Source of the DNA: an uncultured Roseburia sp.
Lineage (GTDB): Bacteria > Bacillota > Clostridia > Lachnospirales > Lachnospiraceae
Assembly: GCA_947246475.1 (NCBI GenBank)
Contig: CAMXSH010000011.1
Span: forward strand, 1-57,487
Reading direction: 5' to 3'
Length of the DNA stretch: 57,487 nt
Shown here: piece by piece, positions 42,627 through 51,140 of the stretch
How the letters are laid out: every line of letters begins with the position of its first letter
Position numbering within the stretch: position 1 is the first letter of the stretch
Program-made: the position numbers and the translations under genes
The notes under the pieces: generated by a model
The model's input: the letters and a program-made list of their open reading frames with translations, nothing else
What the model was told of the DNA's origin: nothing
Databases searched by the model: none

Positions 42627-42693
42627 TCTCACCTGGGGAGATAAAGCAGACTTCCGCGCCGGTGCCATTTGATCAAGTAAATAGCTTAGTTTT

Positions 42694-42740
42694 AAAAAGG
42701 TATTCTTCAAGTCATTATGTGACTGGGGAGTACCTTTTTT
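42694..42740 (+). terminator. Terminator of the GH13 gene
   Basis: Outer stem AAAAAGGTA/TACCTTTTT and inner AGTCA/TGACT, ending in a run of T. It starts about 68 bases after the GH13 stop. Confidence 0.85.
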
Positions 42741-42741
42741 A

Positions 42742-42772
42742 ATGTAAAAAAATCTTAAAAATAACGTTTTTC
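42742..42772 (+). repeat. Dispersed AT-rich repeat, copy 1
   Basis: About 31 bases nearly identical to 54882-54915, sharing ATGTA, an A-run, ATCTTAAAAAT, ACG and TTTTTC with two single-base gaps and few changes. It directly follows the GH13 terminator; the other copy lies in the DnaA-box region. Confidence 0.5.
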
Positions 42773-43049
42773 CGTTATGGAGAGTGTCGTTTGTCGCAAG
42801 TTTGTGTCGTTGGTTCCAGTTTGAGTAAATCAGGGGATTTATGTGGTATAATAGAGGAGTAGCATTGGCTTTGGGGCTACGTGGGAAGCGAGGTGAAAGA
42901 ATGCAGATTATTCATGTTTGCAGAGAAAAAATTGTGTATTGTGTTCTTTTCATAAGGTAGTCATTGATGAATGATATACAGAAAAGGACACAGGAAAAGA
43001 GTCATAATAACAGTTGCGTGCAAGCAAAATAAAAAAGGAGAGATGCATA
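42773..43049 (+). promoter_or_regulatory. Leader region of the secreted-protein locus with extended -10 promoter
   Basis: TATAAT at 42847-42852 preceded by TGG forms an extended -10; the -35 is weak. About 200 bases of leader follow before the secreted-protein gene, containing only the possible 19-residue reading frame listed separately. I see no riboswitch fold. Confidence 0.5.
42901..42960 (+). CDS. Possible 19-residue small peptide or leader ORF
   Basis: ATG with GAGGTGA five bases upstream opens a frame of 19 codons (MQIIHVCREKIVYCVLFIR) ending in TAG. It contains two cysteines and a hydrophobic C-terminal half. It lies in the leader of the secreted-protein locus, after the extended -10. 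It might be a leader peptide controlling the downstream genes, or chance. Confidence 0.3.
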   Translation: MQIIHVCREKIVYCVLFIR

Positions 43050-43427
43050 ATGAAAATGAAAACAATTATAAAAAAAACAGTTGCAGTAATTGCTATGGCA
43101 GTAATAGTATATGGAGTGATTGGAATTTCTGCCTCAGCCATGACGTATTCACCATATGGGGGGTCAACAACCTCATTAACTCAGATAAGTGTTACGGCAT
43201 GGTTCAATTCGGGATATAAGACGACAGCTGCCGATACAAAGTATGGTGTAAAAAAGAATGCTTATATTAAACAGTGCTGGGTACGGATTCAAGAGGGATC
43301 ATATGATAAAAAAGTTTGGAGTGAAGCTTTTACAAGAGCTGAGAAGAAGCAGGGAAGAGCCTCTTTGACTTGTGGAAACAATCCATTTTATGTAGCTACT
43401 GCAACATGGGGATGGAAATATAACTAG
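43050..43427 (+). CDS. Small secreted two-cysteine protein, bacteriocin-like candidate
   Basis: Exported protein of 125 residues. A clear Sec signal peptide (MKMKTIIKK, then a hydrophobic run to about residue 29, ending SASA) leaves a mature protein of about 95 residues. That part is rich in aromatic residues, threonine and lysine, with two cysteines (QCWVR and LTCGNN) that can form one disulfide, and ends VATATWGWKYN. I do not recognise the family. Small secreted proteins directly followed by MacB-like permeases and an ATPase resemble lactococcin 972-type bacteriocin loci, but the specific glycine/histidine motifs of that family are not seen. ATG 43050 has AAAGGAG upstream; base composition is AT-rich. 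Confidence 0.82.
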   Translation: MKMKTIIKKTVAVIAMAVIVYGVIGISASAMTYSPYGGSTTSLTQISVTAWFNSGYKTTAADTKYGVKKNAYIKQCWVRIQEGSYDKKVWSEAFTRAEKKQGRASLTCGNNPFYVATATWGWKYN

Positions 43428-43561
43428 AAAGCATAGCTTTATTATAAGTGAATAATTAGCGGTCTTGTATTCAGTAATTGTGTTTTTAGATTTTTATATA
43501 ATGGAGTTATTGGATACAGGACTGCTCATTTTTAATAATATGAAAATAAAAGGGAAGGATT
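43428..43561 (+). other. Intercistronic region with weak hairpin
   Basis: 134 bases between the secreted-protein stop and the first permease. AAAGC-ATA-GCTTT right after the stop, followed by ATTATAAG, could partly terminate transcription and lower transporter expression relative to the secreted protein. Otherwise AT-rich with no clear promoter. Confidence 0.3.
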
Positions 43562-44764
43562 ATGAACAACCAATTTTTATTTATAATAAACGACATCCGC
43601 AAAAACAAGGTGTATTTTTTATGGAATATTATACAGATCAGCATTGTCTGTGTGCTGTTTTCTATTATTTTACAAAGTGTTTTTGAATACAGGGATGTGA
43701 AATGTAAGTTTGATGAAATTACAGAGCAGTCAGAGATCTACATGTTCCGGGATGAAACAACAGATGAAAAGTTTGAGGAGTTATTAAATGACGAAAACAA
43801 ACTTCATCAATTAGCCGAATTATATGATTCGGTTCAGAAGAGTGTGGAAGCTTCTCATGGAGATATTTTAAGTTTCACAGCAAACTCAAATAAGAGATTC
43901 TATATGTCAGAGGAATTGGCAAAAGACATCGCGCAAACATGGGAAGTGCCAGAGGAAACCAGGGACTCGCTGGATATGATTTCAGTAACAGAAAACTTCT
44001 TTCAGATATACCAGTTAAAGATAGAGGGTGATATGACTCAGTTAAAGAAGTCGTCAAAAGAAAAGATCCCTGCTATCGTTGGCAGCAGCTTTCAGAAGAT
44101 GTACCAATTGCACGATATCATCTATGATTCAAATGATCTGGCATATGAGATAGTGGGGTTTTTGGAAGAAGGCGCCTACTATATTGCTCCAGGGGAAAGA
44201 AGAGAACCTGTTTATCTGGATCAGTTTATCCTGAAGTTGTCTGAGATTGACCCAGAGGATTCTGTTGATCTGCTGGATTATTTTGTTACCACCTATTATA
44301 TTATAAAGGGCAATGATTTTATGGAAAAAGTGGTTGAGAAGTCAAGAGACAAGGATTTGATGGATCTTAGTATTAATAACTTTTCGTTTCAGATGAACGC
44401 CATTACCGAGGATATAAAAGATGAATTGATCTTAAATGGAAGCATTATGGCAATTTTATTTATATTTTGTCTTGTTGCAATGACAGGCAATGTTCTTCAA
44501 TTTATCTCTGATGCAAAAAGAGAATTTGCTGTTCATATGATGTGCGGAGCAAGCAAAGGAGCTGTTATTTTCCGGATCATAATGCAGATGTGGTGCATAT
44601 ATATATCATCTGCTGTTTTTGTGATTCTAATAAAAAAAGCAAGCAAAACGACTTTTATGTCATTAGTTTTTTCGGCGGTATATATCCTATTGTTGTGTCT
44701 GCTCCCCATATGGATATTAAAACGGCAGACAATACAGACACTGTATAAAAAAAGTTACGAATAG
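43562..44764 (+). CDS. FtsX/MacB-like ABC permease subunit, first half
   Basis: Membrane protein of 400 residues: one N-terminal helix (FLWNIIQISIVCVLFSIIL), an extracellular domain of about 240 residues, and three C-terminal helices (SIMAILFIFCLVAMTGNVLQF, a middle span, VFSAVYILLLCLLPIWIL). The motif FAVHMMCGASKGAVIFRI in the cytoplasmic loop is typical of FtsX-domain permeases. This is the four-helix MacB plan, in which a large outer domain transmits mechanical force rather than forming a channel. It pairs with the next permease and the ATPase. GGGAAGG ribosome site. Confidence 0.88.
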   Translation: MNNQFLFIINDIRKNKVYFLWNIIQISIVCVLFSIILQSVFEYRDVKCKFDEITEQSEIYMFRDETTDEKFEELLNDENKLHQLAELYDSVQKSVEASHGDILSFTANSNKRFYMSEELAKDIAQTWEVPEETRDSLDMISVTENFFQIYQLKIEGDMTQLKKSSKEKIPAIVGSSFQKMYQLHDIIYDSNDLAYEIVGFLEEGAYYIAPGERREPVYLDQFILKLSEIDPEDSVDLLDYFVTTYYIIKGNDFMEKVVEKSRDKDLMDLSINNFSFQMNAITEDIKDELILNGSIMAILFIFCLVAMTGNVLQFISDAKREFAVHMMCGASKGAVIFRIIMQMWCIYISSAVFVILIKKASKTTFMSLVFSAVYILLLCLLPIWILKRQTIQTLYKKSYE

Positions 44765-44796
44765 CCCTGAATAATGAGGGATAGAAAGGTAAAGCA

Positions 44797-45852
44797 ATGA
44801 GACAGCTTTTTTATAAATCTGGATTAATTATTGTGATTCTGACTATGGTATCTGTGCTGTTCGGTTTATGTGGAATCGCAGTAATTAGACAAAAAAATAT
44901 TTATAAGCCAATACCAGGGATGTCATCTGACTATGTCATTTTTTATCCTAAGAACGGACAGCCTTCTGATTGCAGATATTATTCTGAAATTTTAAGGCAG
45001 ATCGGTGATTATCAAATGAAAGGAATAAAGCTGCAGGGTGGGTGCGCCGTTGACCTGGGAAAATCAGATTATGAAGGGATAAAGCTTCGGCAGGGAAGAC
45101 TTTTTTCACCGGACGAGTATGACGCTGGGAGCAATGTAGTTTTAGTGCGGGAAGATATGCTGAAGTTGTGCCGTCAGGAAAATAATCAGACATGGCTTCA
45201 TATTTATAATACGGATTATATGGTAGTGGGGGTATATTCTAAGGGAAATATAAATGACAAAAGATCAAATAAATACCTGGTGAATTTATATGCAGAGGGA
45301 ATCCTGGATCAGGCAGGGGGAAGTTATGGCTTCTGCGACAATGGGGTGGAAAGTATCGCTGCTTTTCGTGCAGTATCTGAAAATGGTAAAATGATCTATA
45401 ATAAGGCAGAGAATGAAACGGCTAAATTAAACCAGAACATGCAGAGCACTGTAAATGGAGCGATAGCAATGTATCTATCTGTCAGCATTATTGTTCTGTT
45501 AAATATATTTTCTGCCATTTATATCTGGCTGCGGGGGAGACGCAAAGAAATTGTTCTGCGCAAATTAGCTGGAGCAGAAATCTGGCAGATCTTTTGGTGG
45601 GTTGTCCGGGAATTTATGATATTTGTATTGGGAACCTTTGTCTTGGGAGTGGCGGTTATAAAGATATTTCTAATTTTTCTTGCGCGTTGGGAATTTTCAG
45701 CTTCAATGATTACCATATTTGGTACAGAGATGGAGTGGATGGGAATTCTGTTAGCTCTGATGGCAATTTTTATCATTGGCTTTGCGATTATAAGCGTTGT
45801 TGTAAGTAGATATTTACACAAAGAAATCATTCAATTAGTAAGGCAGGAATAG
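44797..45852 (+). CDS. FtsX/MacB-like ABC permease subunit, second half
   Basis: Membrane protein of 351 residues with the same plan as the gene before it: an N-terminal helix (LIIVILTMVSVLFGLCGIAVI), an outer domain of about 190 residues, and three C-terminal helices. RRKEIVLRKLAGAEIWQIFWWV matches the FtsX/MacB cytoplasmic loop. Two different four-helix permeases would form an asymmetric pair, as in LolCE-type transporters. Starts 32 bases after the first permease with AAAGG upstream; the ATPase follows after 17 bases. Confidence 0.88.
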   Translation: MRQLFYKSGLIIVILTMVSVLFGLCGIAVIRQKNIYKPIPGMSSDYVIFYPKNGQPSDCRYYSEILRQIGDYQMKGIKLQGGCAVDLGKSDYEGIKLRQGRLFSPDEYDAGSNVVLVREDMLKLCRQENNQTWLHIYNTDYMVVGVYSKGNINDKRSNKYLVNLYAEGILDQAGGSYGFCDNGVESIAAFRAVSENGKMIYNKAENETAKLNQNMQSTVNGAIAMYLSVSIIVLLNIFSAIYIWLRGRRKEIVLRKLAGAEIWQIFWWVVREFMIFVLGTFVLGVAVIKIFLIFLARWEFSASMITIFGTEMEWMGILLALMAIFIIGFAIISVVVSRYLHKEIIQLVRQE

Positions 45853-45869
45853 AAAGAGAGGTACAATGC

Positions 45870-46547
45870 ATGTTGTTAAGATTTGAAGATATATCTAAAA
45901 TGTATCGGAATAATGGAATACAGGTAGAGGCGCTGAAACATGTCGACCTGGAAATAGATGAGGGGGAGAGTGTTGCCATAATGGGGACATCCGGTTCTGG
46001 AAAGTCTACCTTGTTAAATATAATGGGTTGCATGGACAAAGCGACAGGAGGAGAATATTACATAAATGAAATAAATATCCGCAATTATTCTGACAAAAGA
46101 ATGGCGGGTTTGAGGAATGAGGTTTTTGGATTTGTAATGCAGGATTTTGCATTGATTGAACGATGGACGGTGGAAAAAAATGTAATGCTGCCGTTATACT
46201 ATTCCCCAAAGTATAAAAAAGAGAAGAAAAAACGGGTAGAAGAAATGCTGGACAAGGTGGGGCTTTTGGAGAAAAAACAGCAGCTGGCGATGCGGCTCTC
46301 CGGGGGCCAGAGACAGAGGGTGGCGATCGCAAGGGCATTAGTAAATGACGCCAGTATTTTATTATGCGATGAGCCGACAGGAGCTTTGGATCAAAAAACA
46401 GGAAAAGAAATCATTGATATTTTTTCCGCGGTTAATCGGCAGGGAAAGACCGTCATTCTTGTGACACATGACCCAAATGTAGCAAAAAACTGTCAACGGG
46501 TTTTAACTATATCGGATGGGGAGATCGTATCAAAATTGAAAGGATAA
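45870..46547 (+). CDS. MacB/LolD-like ABC ATP-binding protein
   Basis: ATPase of 225 residues for the two preceding permeases. Walker A GTSGSGKSTLLN (about residues 39-50), Q-loop GFVMQDFALIE, signature LSGGQRQRVAIARAL, Walker B ILLCDEPTGALD and the switch histidine in LVTHDPN are intact. The ALDQKTGKEI wording fits the MacB/LolD branch. As the last gene of the secreted-protein locus it may serve export, self-immunity, or removal of the secreted protein from the membrane; the sequence does not decide which. Confidence 0.93.
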   Translation: MLLRFEDISKMYRNNGIQVEALKHVDLEIDEGESVAIMGTSGSGKSTLLNIMGCMDKATGGEYYINEINIRNYSDKRMAGLRNEVFGFVMQDFALIERWTVEKNVMLPLYYSPKYKKEKKKRVEEMLDKVGLLEKKQQLAMRLSGGQRQRVAIARALVNDASILLCDEPTGALDQKTGKEIIDIFSAVNRQGKTVILVTHDPNVAKNCQRVLTISDGEIVSKLKG

Positions 46548-46574
46548 TGTAAATTTTCTGATGAAATGAAAAGA

Positions 46575-46618
46575 GGGGCATCTGCATGGGGGATATGAAT
46601 CTCTCGTGCAGATGCCCC
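46575..46618 (-). terminator. Terminator between convergent genes
   Basis: Twelve-base perfect stem GGGGCATCTGCA/TGCAGATGCCCC with a 20-base loop. On the minus strand it runs into TCTTTTCATTTC, so it mainly serves the gene ending at 46638, and may also stop the transporter operon. Confidence 0.8.
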
Positions 46619-46637
46619 TGAACGAATATGTTGTTTA

Positions 46638-47246
46638 TTATTCCTCCGTCTTTGGAGTAGAAAGTCCATCGCGCCAGTCTTCCATTTTCTTTACGGCTTT
46701 GTCAATGGTCTTCTGGCAGATATCTGGAAGTTTGCCTCCCCATGCCTTTGCTGCCTGGTCAAAACCTTTTTTGATCGCAGCGATCATTTTATCTGCTTTG
46801 GCAGAATCTCCACCGCTGAGAGCCTGAGCCATGGAAACCAGACGGTCGCTGGTCTGCTCGATTCCCCAGTAGCCATCATCGGCAATGTCCTTCTGTGCCT
46901 GAGCTACAGTGCTCGAATCAACGCTGATCTTTCCGTTTTTAACATCCTCGAATAACTGCGAAAGATTGGTGTATTTGTTTGCCTGCTTGTTCAGAAGCTG
47001 GTTTACCAGATTCTGCAGCTGCTGATTTTTTGTATTCAGCTCACCTTTCATCTGCTTTGCAATACTGGAATAATCTTTTACTTTTGAACCGGCGCTCTCC
47101 GTAGCTTTAGATGGTTCATAAACAACACCTGCCTCCGTATTAGTAGAAACAGATTCGTTTTTTGTTTTGTCTGCAGCCTTTGCGGTTGTACCAGACACCG
47201 GACTATAGGCTGTGGACTGAGAATTAGAAACTCCGTTAACACTCAT
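46638..47246 (-). CDS. Hypothetical protein, probable flagellar-regulon member
   Basis: Protein of 202 residues, not recognised. The N-terminal 60 residues are rich in Ser/Thr/Ala/Asn and probably disordered; a helical region with glutamine- and asparagine-rich coil follows (LNTKNQQLQNLVNQLLNKQANK), then a compact C-terminal part with DIADDGYWGIEQTSDRLVSMAQAL and KKMEDWRDGL. It has no cleavable signal peptide. The N-terminus resembles secreted flagellar hook/cap-type proteins, and a close match to a sigma-28 promoter precedes it, so a motility-linked role is likely, as inference. AAGGAGG ribosome site; own terminator. Confidence 0.85.
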   Translation of the reverse strand: MSVNGVSNSQSTAYSPVSGTTAKAADKTKNESVSTNTEAGVVYEPSKATESAGSKVKDYSSIAKQMKGELNTKNQQLQNLVNQLLNKQANKYTNLSQLFEDVKNGKISVDSSTVAQAQKDIADDGYWGIEQTSDRLVSMAQALSGGDSAKADKMIAAIKKGFDQAAKAWGGKLPDICQKTIDKAVKKMEDWRDGLSTPKTEE

Positions 47247-47299
47247 TTTTTTCCCCTCCTTGGTTTTAATTTACGGACATAAATCCTTATCTAGTATAT

Positions 47300-47326
47300 A
47301 TATCGGACCAAATATTTAAAACTTAA
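47300..47326 (-). promoter_or_regulatory. Sigma-28 (flagellar) promoter of the hypothetical gene
   Basis: On the minus strand TTAAGTTT, exactly 11 bases, TCCGATAT. The known pattern is TAAAGTTT-N11-GCCGATA(A/T); each box differs by one base from its best form and the spacing is exact. The start codon lies about 54 bases downstream. Confidence 0.7.
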
Positions 47327-47422
47327 CCTTGAGATTCAAAGAATTTAGAGGTAAGATAAGTACAGAAAAAAGAGTGAAATATAAATTTTTCATTCTGCTG
47401 GTTTGTGCAAATGAGGTAAGAT

Positions 47423-48610
47423 ATGATAAAAAAAATTATACTATTTACAAAAGGGATAGAGACCCTGTGGTTTTTCTCTGAACAGATGGGAAAGACTTTT
47501 GAACTGCTGGGGTATGAAGTGTTTTACTTTGACCAGTGCAAGGAGTACCGGAGCCTCAGTGATCTGATCTGGTTCTGTGAGCCAGGGGTGACGGCAGCCA
47601 TTAGTTTTAATTTTGATGGTTGTGCTGGAGAAGAGTACTTTATTGATTCAGAAGGCGTATCTTTTTTTGATGCCAGGGATGTGCTCTTCATAAATATTGT
47701 GGTGGATCATCCATTTTATTATCATAAGTTTCTTCCCTATCTGCCTAAGAAATATATACAGATTTCGATAGACAGGGAACACGAAGCTTATCTCAAACGG
47801 TTTTTCCCGGAGATGAAACGGGGGCCTTTTATGCCGCTGGGAGGAACCAGTTTGTGGGAAAATGGAAAATTCCCTGGTTATGATGACAGAAAGTGTGACA
47901 TTGTGTTTACAGGCAATTATAATCCGCCTTCAATCTTTCATGAGGCGATCCATCGCCATGGAGACGAATACGCGGAATTTTATTATGATATCATCCATGA
48001 CCTGATCTGTCATCCCTGGAAGTCCATGGACGCCACGATCATGGAACACCTGAACAGGGATGTGGAGGATATCGATGAAAAGGGGCTGAAAGAGACCATG
48101 CCCAATATGATCTTTATTGACCTGTATGTACGTCACTATTTCCGTGGCGAGGTGGTGAAGACGCTGGTGGATCATGGTTTTCAGGTTCACTGTTTTGGGG
48201 CGGGATGGGATCAGCTGGACTGCCGCCATCCCGAAAATATTGTTAACGGAAATGTACTGGACTCCCTGGGGTGTCTCCAGCAGATCAGCCGCAGCCGTTT
48301 ATCTCTGAATGTTATGCCCTGGTTTAAAGACGGAGCCCATGACCGTGTATTTAATTCCATGCTGAATGGGGCAGTCAGTCTCAGTGACAGTTCACGATAT
48401 ATGGATGAGTTACTTGAAGATGGAAAGCATTTTGTTCAGTATGATCTGGCAAAATTGGAGGAACTTCCGGAGAAGGCGGAGCAGGTACTATCGGACAAGG
48501 AGAAATGGGAATATCTGGTGGGCCAGGGGTACCGTATGGCGAACAGAGGCCATACATGGGCGCACAGGGCGCGGTTTCTTCATTCAGAAATACTTTGCAA
48601 GATACTATAA
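47423..48610 (+). CDS. CgeB-like glycosyltransferase family protein
   Basis: Cytoplasmic protein of 395 residues with a two-domain GT-B layout: N-terminal IILFTKGIETLWFFSEQMGKTFELLGYEVFYFD, a middle VVDHPFYYHKFLP segment, and a C-terminal nucleotide-sugar domain with VHCFGAGWDQLDC, ISRSRLSLNVMPWFKDGAHDRVFNSML and EDGKHFVQYD, which matches the CgeB/Glyco_trans_1_2 type. Such enzymes glycosylate spore-surface or flagellar proteins. Target unknown; it lies back to back with the sigma-28-type gene and 53 bases before the PBP gene. GAGGTAAG ribosome site. Confidence 0.85.
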   Translation: MIKKIILFTKGIETLWFFSEQMGKTFELLGYEVFYFDQCKEYRSLSDLIWFCEPGVTAAISFNFDGCAGEEYFIDSEGVSFFDARDVLFINIVVDHPFYYHKFLPYLPKKYIQISIDREHEAYLKRFFPEMKRGPFMPLGGTSLWENGKFPGYDDRKCDIVFTGNYNPPSIFHEAIHRHGDEYAEFYYDIIHDLICHPWKSMDATIMEHLNRDVEDIDEKGLKETMPNMIFIDLYVRHYFRGEVVKTLVDHGFQVHCFGAGWDQLDCRHPENIVNGNVLDSLGCLQQISRSRLSLNVMPWFKDGAHDRVFNSMLNGAVSLSDSSRYMDELLEDGKHFVQYDLAKLEELPEKAEQVLSDKEKWEYLVGQGYRMANRGHTWAHRARFLHSEILCKIL

Positions 48611-48663
48611 ATTATGATAAAATGATTTGTATGCTTAGACTTAGTATTTGATGGGAGGCTGTT

Positions 48664-51024
48664 ATGGCTAAGAATAAAGAAAAAAAGAAAAAGCAGAAAA
48701 AACATCCTAAATTCTGGTTTGGCTTTAAAATATTTATTTTGCTGTTCCTAGTCGCTCTGCTTGTAGTAGGAATTGTATTTTACGTAAAATACGGGCGGGA
48801 TATTTTTGCTGCACAGGATCAGGCAATCCAGCTGGTAAAAAACTCCACACTGGAAACCTTCCGCAGCTCTGAAACATCCATTGCTTATAATTCCAAGGGA
48901 AAGCAGATTGCCGTGCTCAAGGGCGATAAGGATTCTTATTATCTTCCAATTGATGAGATTCCTAAGTATGTGCAGGATGCCTTTGTTGTGACAGAGGATA
49001 AGAAGTTTTATTCCCACAATGGAATAGACGCGGAAGGAATTATTCGTGCCGTGTGGGTTCAGATTCAGAATAAAGGTGAGATCAGTCAGGGAGCCAGTAC
49101 AATCACCCAGCAGCTGGCAAGAGGGATTTTCCTGACTACGGAAAAAACGTATGAGAGAAAGATCAAAGAAATATTTATAGCAATGGAGCTGGAGAAGAAA
49201 TACAACAAACGGCAGATTTTTGAGTTCTATCTTAACAGTATTTATTTTTCCAATGGCTACTATGGTATTGAAGCGGCGGCAAAAGGGTATTTCAGCTCCA
49301 GCTGCAAAGAGCTGAGTCTTTCCCAGCTCTGTTTCCTTTGCGCGATCCCGAATAACCCGACTCTTTACGATCCGGTGGAGCGCATGGAAAATACACTGAA
49401 AAGGCGTGACAGGATCCTTAAGCAGATGCTGGAAGATAAGGTGATTACCCAGGAAGAATATGATCTGGCGGTGGAAGAGAAGATCAAGCTTAATATCACC
49501 GAACCGGTAAAACGAAATTTCATTCAGACCTTTGTGACCTATTGTGCTACCAGAAAACTGATGGAACTGAATGGTTTTAAGTTCCACAACAAATTTGATT
49601 CTGATAAAGAAGAGAGCACATACAAAGAAGAATACAACGATGCCTATGCGGCGGCACAAAAACAGCTTTTGAATAACGGATACCGGATCTATACATCCAT
49701 TGACCTGAAAAAGCAGAAGGCTCTGCAACAGGCCATCAATACCAACCTGGCAGGATTTACTGAGAAGGGGACAAATGGTATTTATAAGATGCAGGGCGCC
49801 GGCGTCTGTATTGATAATAAAACCGGAAGAGTAGTAGCGGTAGTTGGTGGAAGAAGCCAGAAGACCAGTGGTTATACCCTGAACCGTGCCTACCAGTCAT
49901 ACCGGCAGCCGGGAAGCAGCATCAAGCCTGTACTCGTGTATACTCCTTCCCTGGAGAGGGATTACACGCCGGATTCCATAGTGGATGACCATAAATTTGA
50001 AGATGGTCCTTCCAACTCCAATGGAAAGTATCACGGACATGTTACCTTGCGGTATGCGGTGGAACAGTCTTTGAATACCATTGCCTGGCAGCTCTTTGAG
50101 GAGCTGACCCCGGAAAAAGGGCTTGAATATCTGCTGAAAATGAATTTTTCAAAGATTGATAAGAATGATTATTTCAGCGCCTCGTCCCTGGGTGGTCTTA
50201 CCTATGGATGTAGCCCACTGGAGATGGCATCGGCCTATGCAACCATAGAGAATGACGGGAAATACCGGGAACCTACCTGTATTGTAAAGATTCTGGATTC
50301 TGAAGGAAATACCATACTGGATGATGATGTGGACGAAAAATACATCTATGATGCCCTTGCGGCCAATACGATGGTAGATATATTGAAAGGTGTTCTTGTG
50401 AGAGGTACAGGTTCGGCACTGTCACTGGACAATGGCATGACCGCAGCAGGCAAAACCGGAACTACCAATGATAAGAAAGATGGCTGGTTCTGTGGTTTTA
50501 CACCTTATTTTACAACGGCAATATGGGTGGGCTGTGACAACCCTGTCCCGATTTCAGATCTGTATGGTGCAACCTATCCAGGACGCACGTGGAAGGCATA
50601 TATGAATGAGATCCATAAGGAGCTGGAACCTAAAGAGTTTGCTTACGAAAACCGGGATGAATGGAAAAATAAAACTTCTTCCGACAAGAAAACATATTAT
50701 GATCCCGATCCTGATGATGAAAAGAAGGATAAGGACGACAAGGAGGATGAGAAGAAACCGAAACCAAAGAAGACGAAAAAGCCTAAAGCGACAAAGGCTC
50801 CTGTAGAGGATGATGATATTCCGGCACCTGAAGAAGAGGAACCTCAGCCGCCTGTCACAGATCCTAATGTTGGTGGAGGCGCACCGGAAGGTGGAAATCA
50901 GGGAGCAGATCCAGGTGTGGATCCAGGAGATGGCACAGGGACAGGAAACTCGTCTAATGACGATACAAGTTATTCTCCGGATGATACCACTTTTAAAGAT
51001 GAAAATGGGATAGTACAGCCGTAG
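48664..51024 (+). CDS. Class A penicillin-binding protein, PBP1A-like
   Basis: Bifunctional peptidoglycan synthase of 786 residues. Lysine-rich cytoplasmic tail, one membrane helix (FKIFILLFLVALLVVGIVFYV), GT51 transglycosylase domain (EDKKFYSHNGID, GASTITQQLARG), then the transpeptidase domain with the catalytic serine in PGSSIKP, the SxN motif in EQSLNT and KTGTTND. The last 120 residues form a low-complexity tail rich in Asp, Lys, Glu, Pro and then Gly, possibly spanning or contacting the wall. GGGAGG ribosome site. It ends in a very long terminator. Confidence 0.95.
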   Translation: MAKNKEKKKKQKKHPKFWFGFKIFILLFLVALLVVGIVFYVKYGRDIFAAQDQAIQLVKNSTLETFRSSETSIAYNSKGKQIAVLKGDKDSYYLPIDEIPKYVQDAFVVTEDKKFYSHNGIDAEGIIRAVWVQIQNKGEISQGASTITQQLARGIFLTTEKTYERKIKEIFIAMELEKKYNKRQIFEFYLNSIYFSNGYYGIEAAAKGYFSSSCKELSLSQLCFLCAIPNNPTLYDPVERMENTLKRRDRILKQMLEDKVITQEEYDLAVEEKIKLNITEPVKRNFIQTFVTYCATRKLMELNGFKFHNKFDSDKEESTYKEEYNDAYAAAQKQLLNNGYRIYTSIDLKKQKALQQAINTNLAGFTEKGTNGIYKMQGAGVCIDNKTGRVVAVVGGRSQKTSGYTLNRAYQSYRQPGSSIKPVLVYTPSLERDYTPDSIVDDHKFEDGPSNSNGKYHGHVTLRYAVEQSLNTIAWQLFEELTPEKGLEYLLKMNFSKIDKNDYFSASSLGGLTYGCSPLEMASAYATIENDGKYREPTCIVKILDSEGNTILDDDVDEKYIYDALAANTMVDILKGVLVRGTGSALSLDNGMTAAGKTGTTNDKKDGWFCGFTPYFTTAIWVGCDNPVPISDLYGATYPGRTWKAYMNEIHKELEPKEFAYENRDEWKNKTSSDKKTYYDPDPDDEKKDKDDKEDEKKPKPKKTKKPKATKAPVEDDDIPAPEEEEPQPPVTDPNVGGGAPEGGNQGADPGVDPGDGTGTGNSSNDDTSYSPDDTTFKDENGIVQP

Positions 51025-51045
51025 CAACATGTTTGAAAGTTAAAA

Positions 51046-51106
51046 ATATAAATACAGCGGCGCCCTTCGCAGATGTTAACTGTGAAGGGCGCCGCTGTAT
51101 TTATAT
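51046..51106. terminator. Bidirectional terminator with 23-base perfect stem
   Basis: Perfect inverted repeat: 51046-51068 pairs with 51084-51106 without mismatch, with a 15-base loop that can pair CAG/CTG inside. The stem core is AGCGGCGCCCTTC and the ends are AT-rich, giving T-runs in both directions. It lies between the convergent PBP and prs-like genes. Confidence 0.92.
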
Positions 51107-51140
51107 TTGGTTCTGCCTGACTGGTCATTTGAAGTATAAG

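Noticed and set aside
43050-43427. Naming the secreted protein a lactococcin 972 homologue
   Set aside because: Only the locus layout and general size fit; the family-specific residues could not be recognised.
48748-49728. Open frame of 326 codons on the minus strand
   Set aside because: It is antisense to the PBP gene, whose motifs are unmistakable; the frame is a by-product of that gene's codon use.
51046-51106. Reading the 23-base inverted repeat as insertion-sequence ends
   Set aside because: The arms are 15 bases apart with nothing between them and lie between convergent genes, which fits a terminator.
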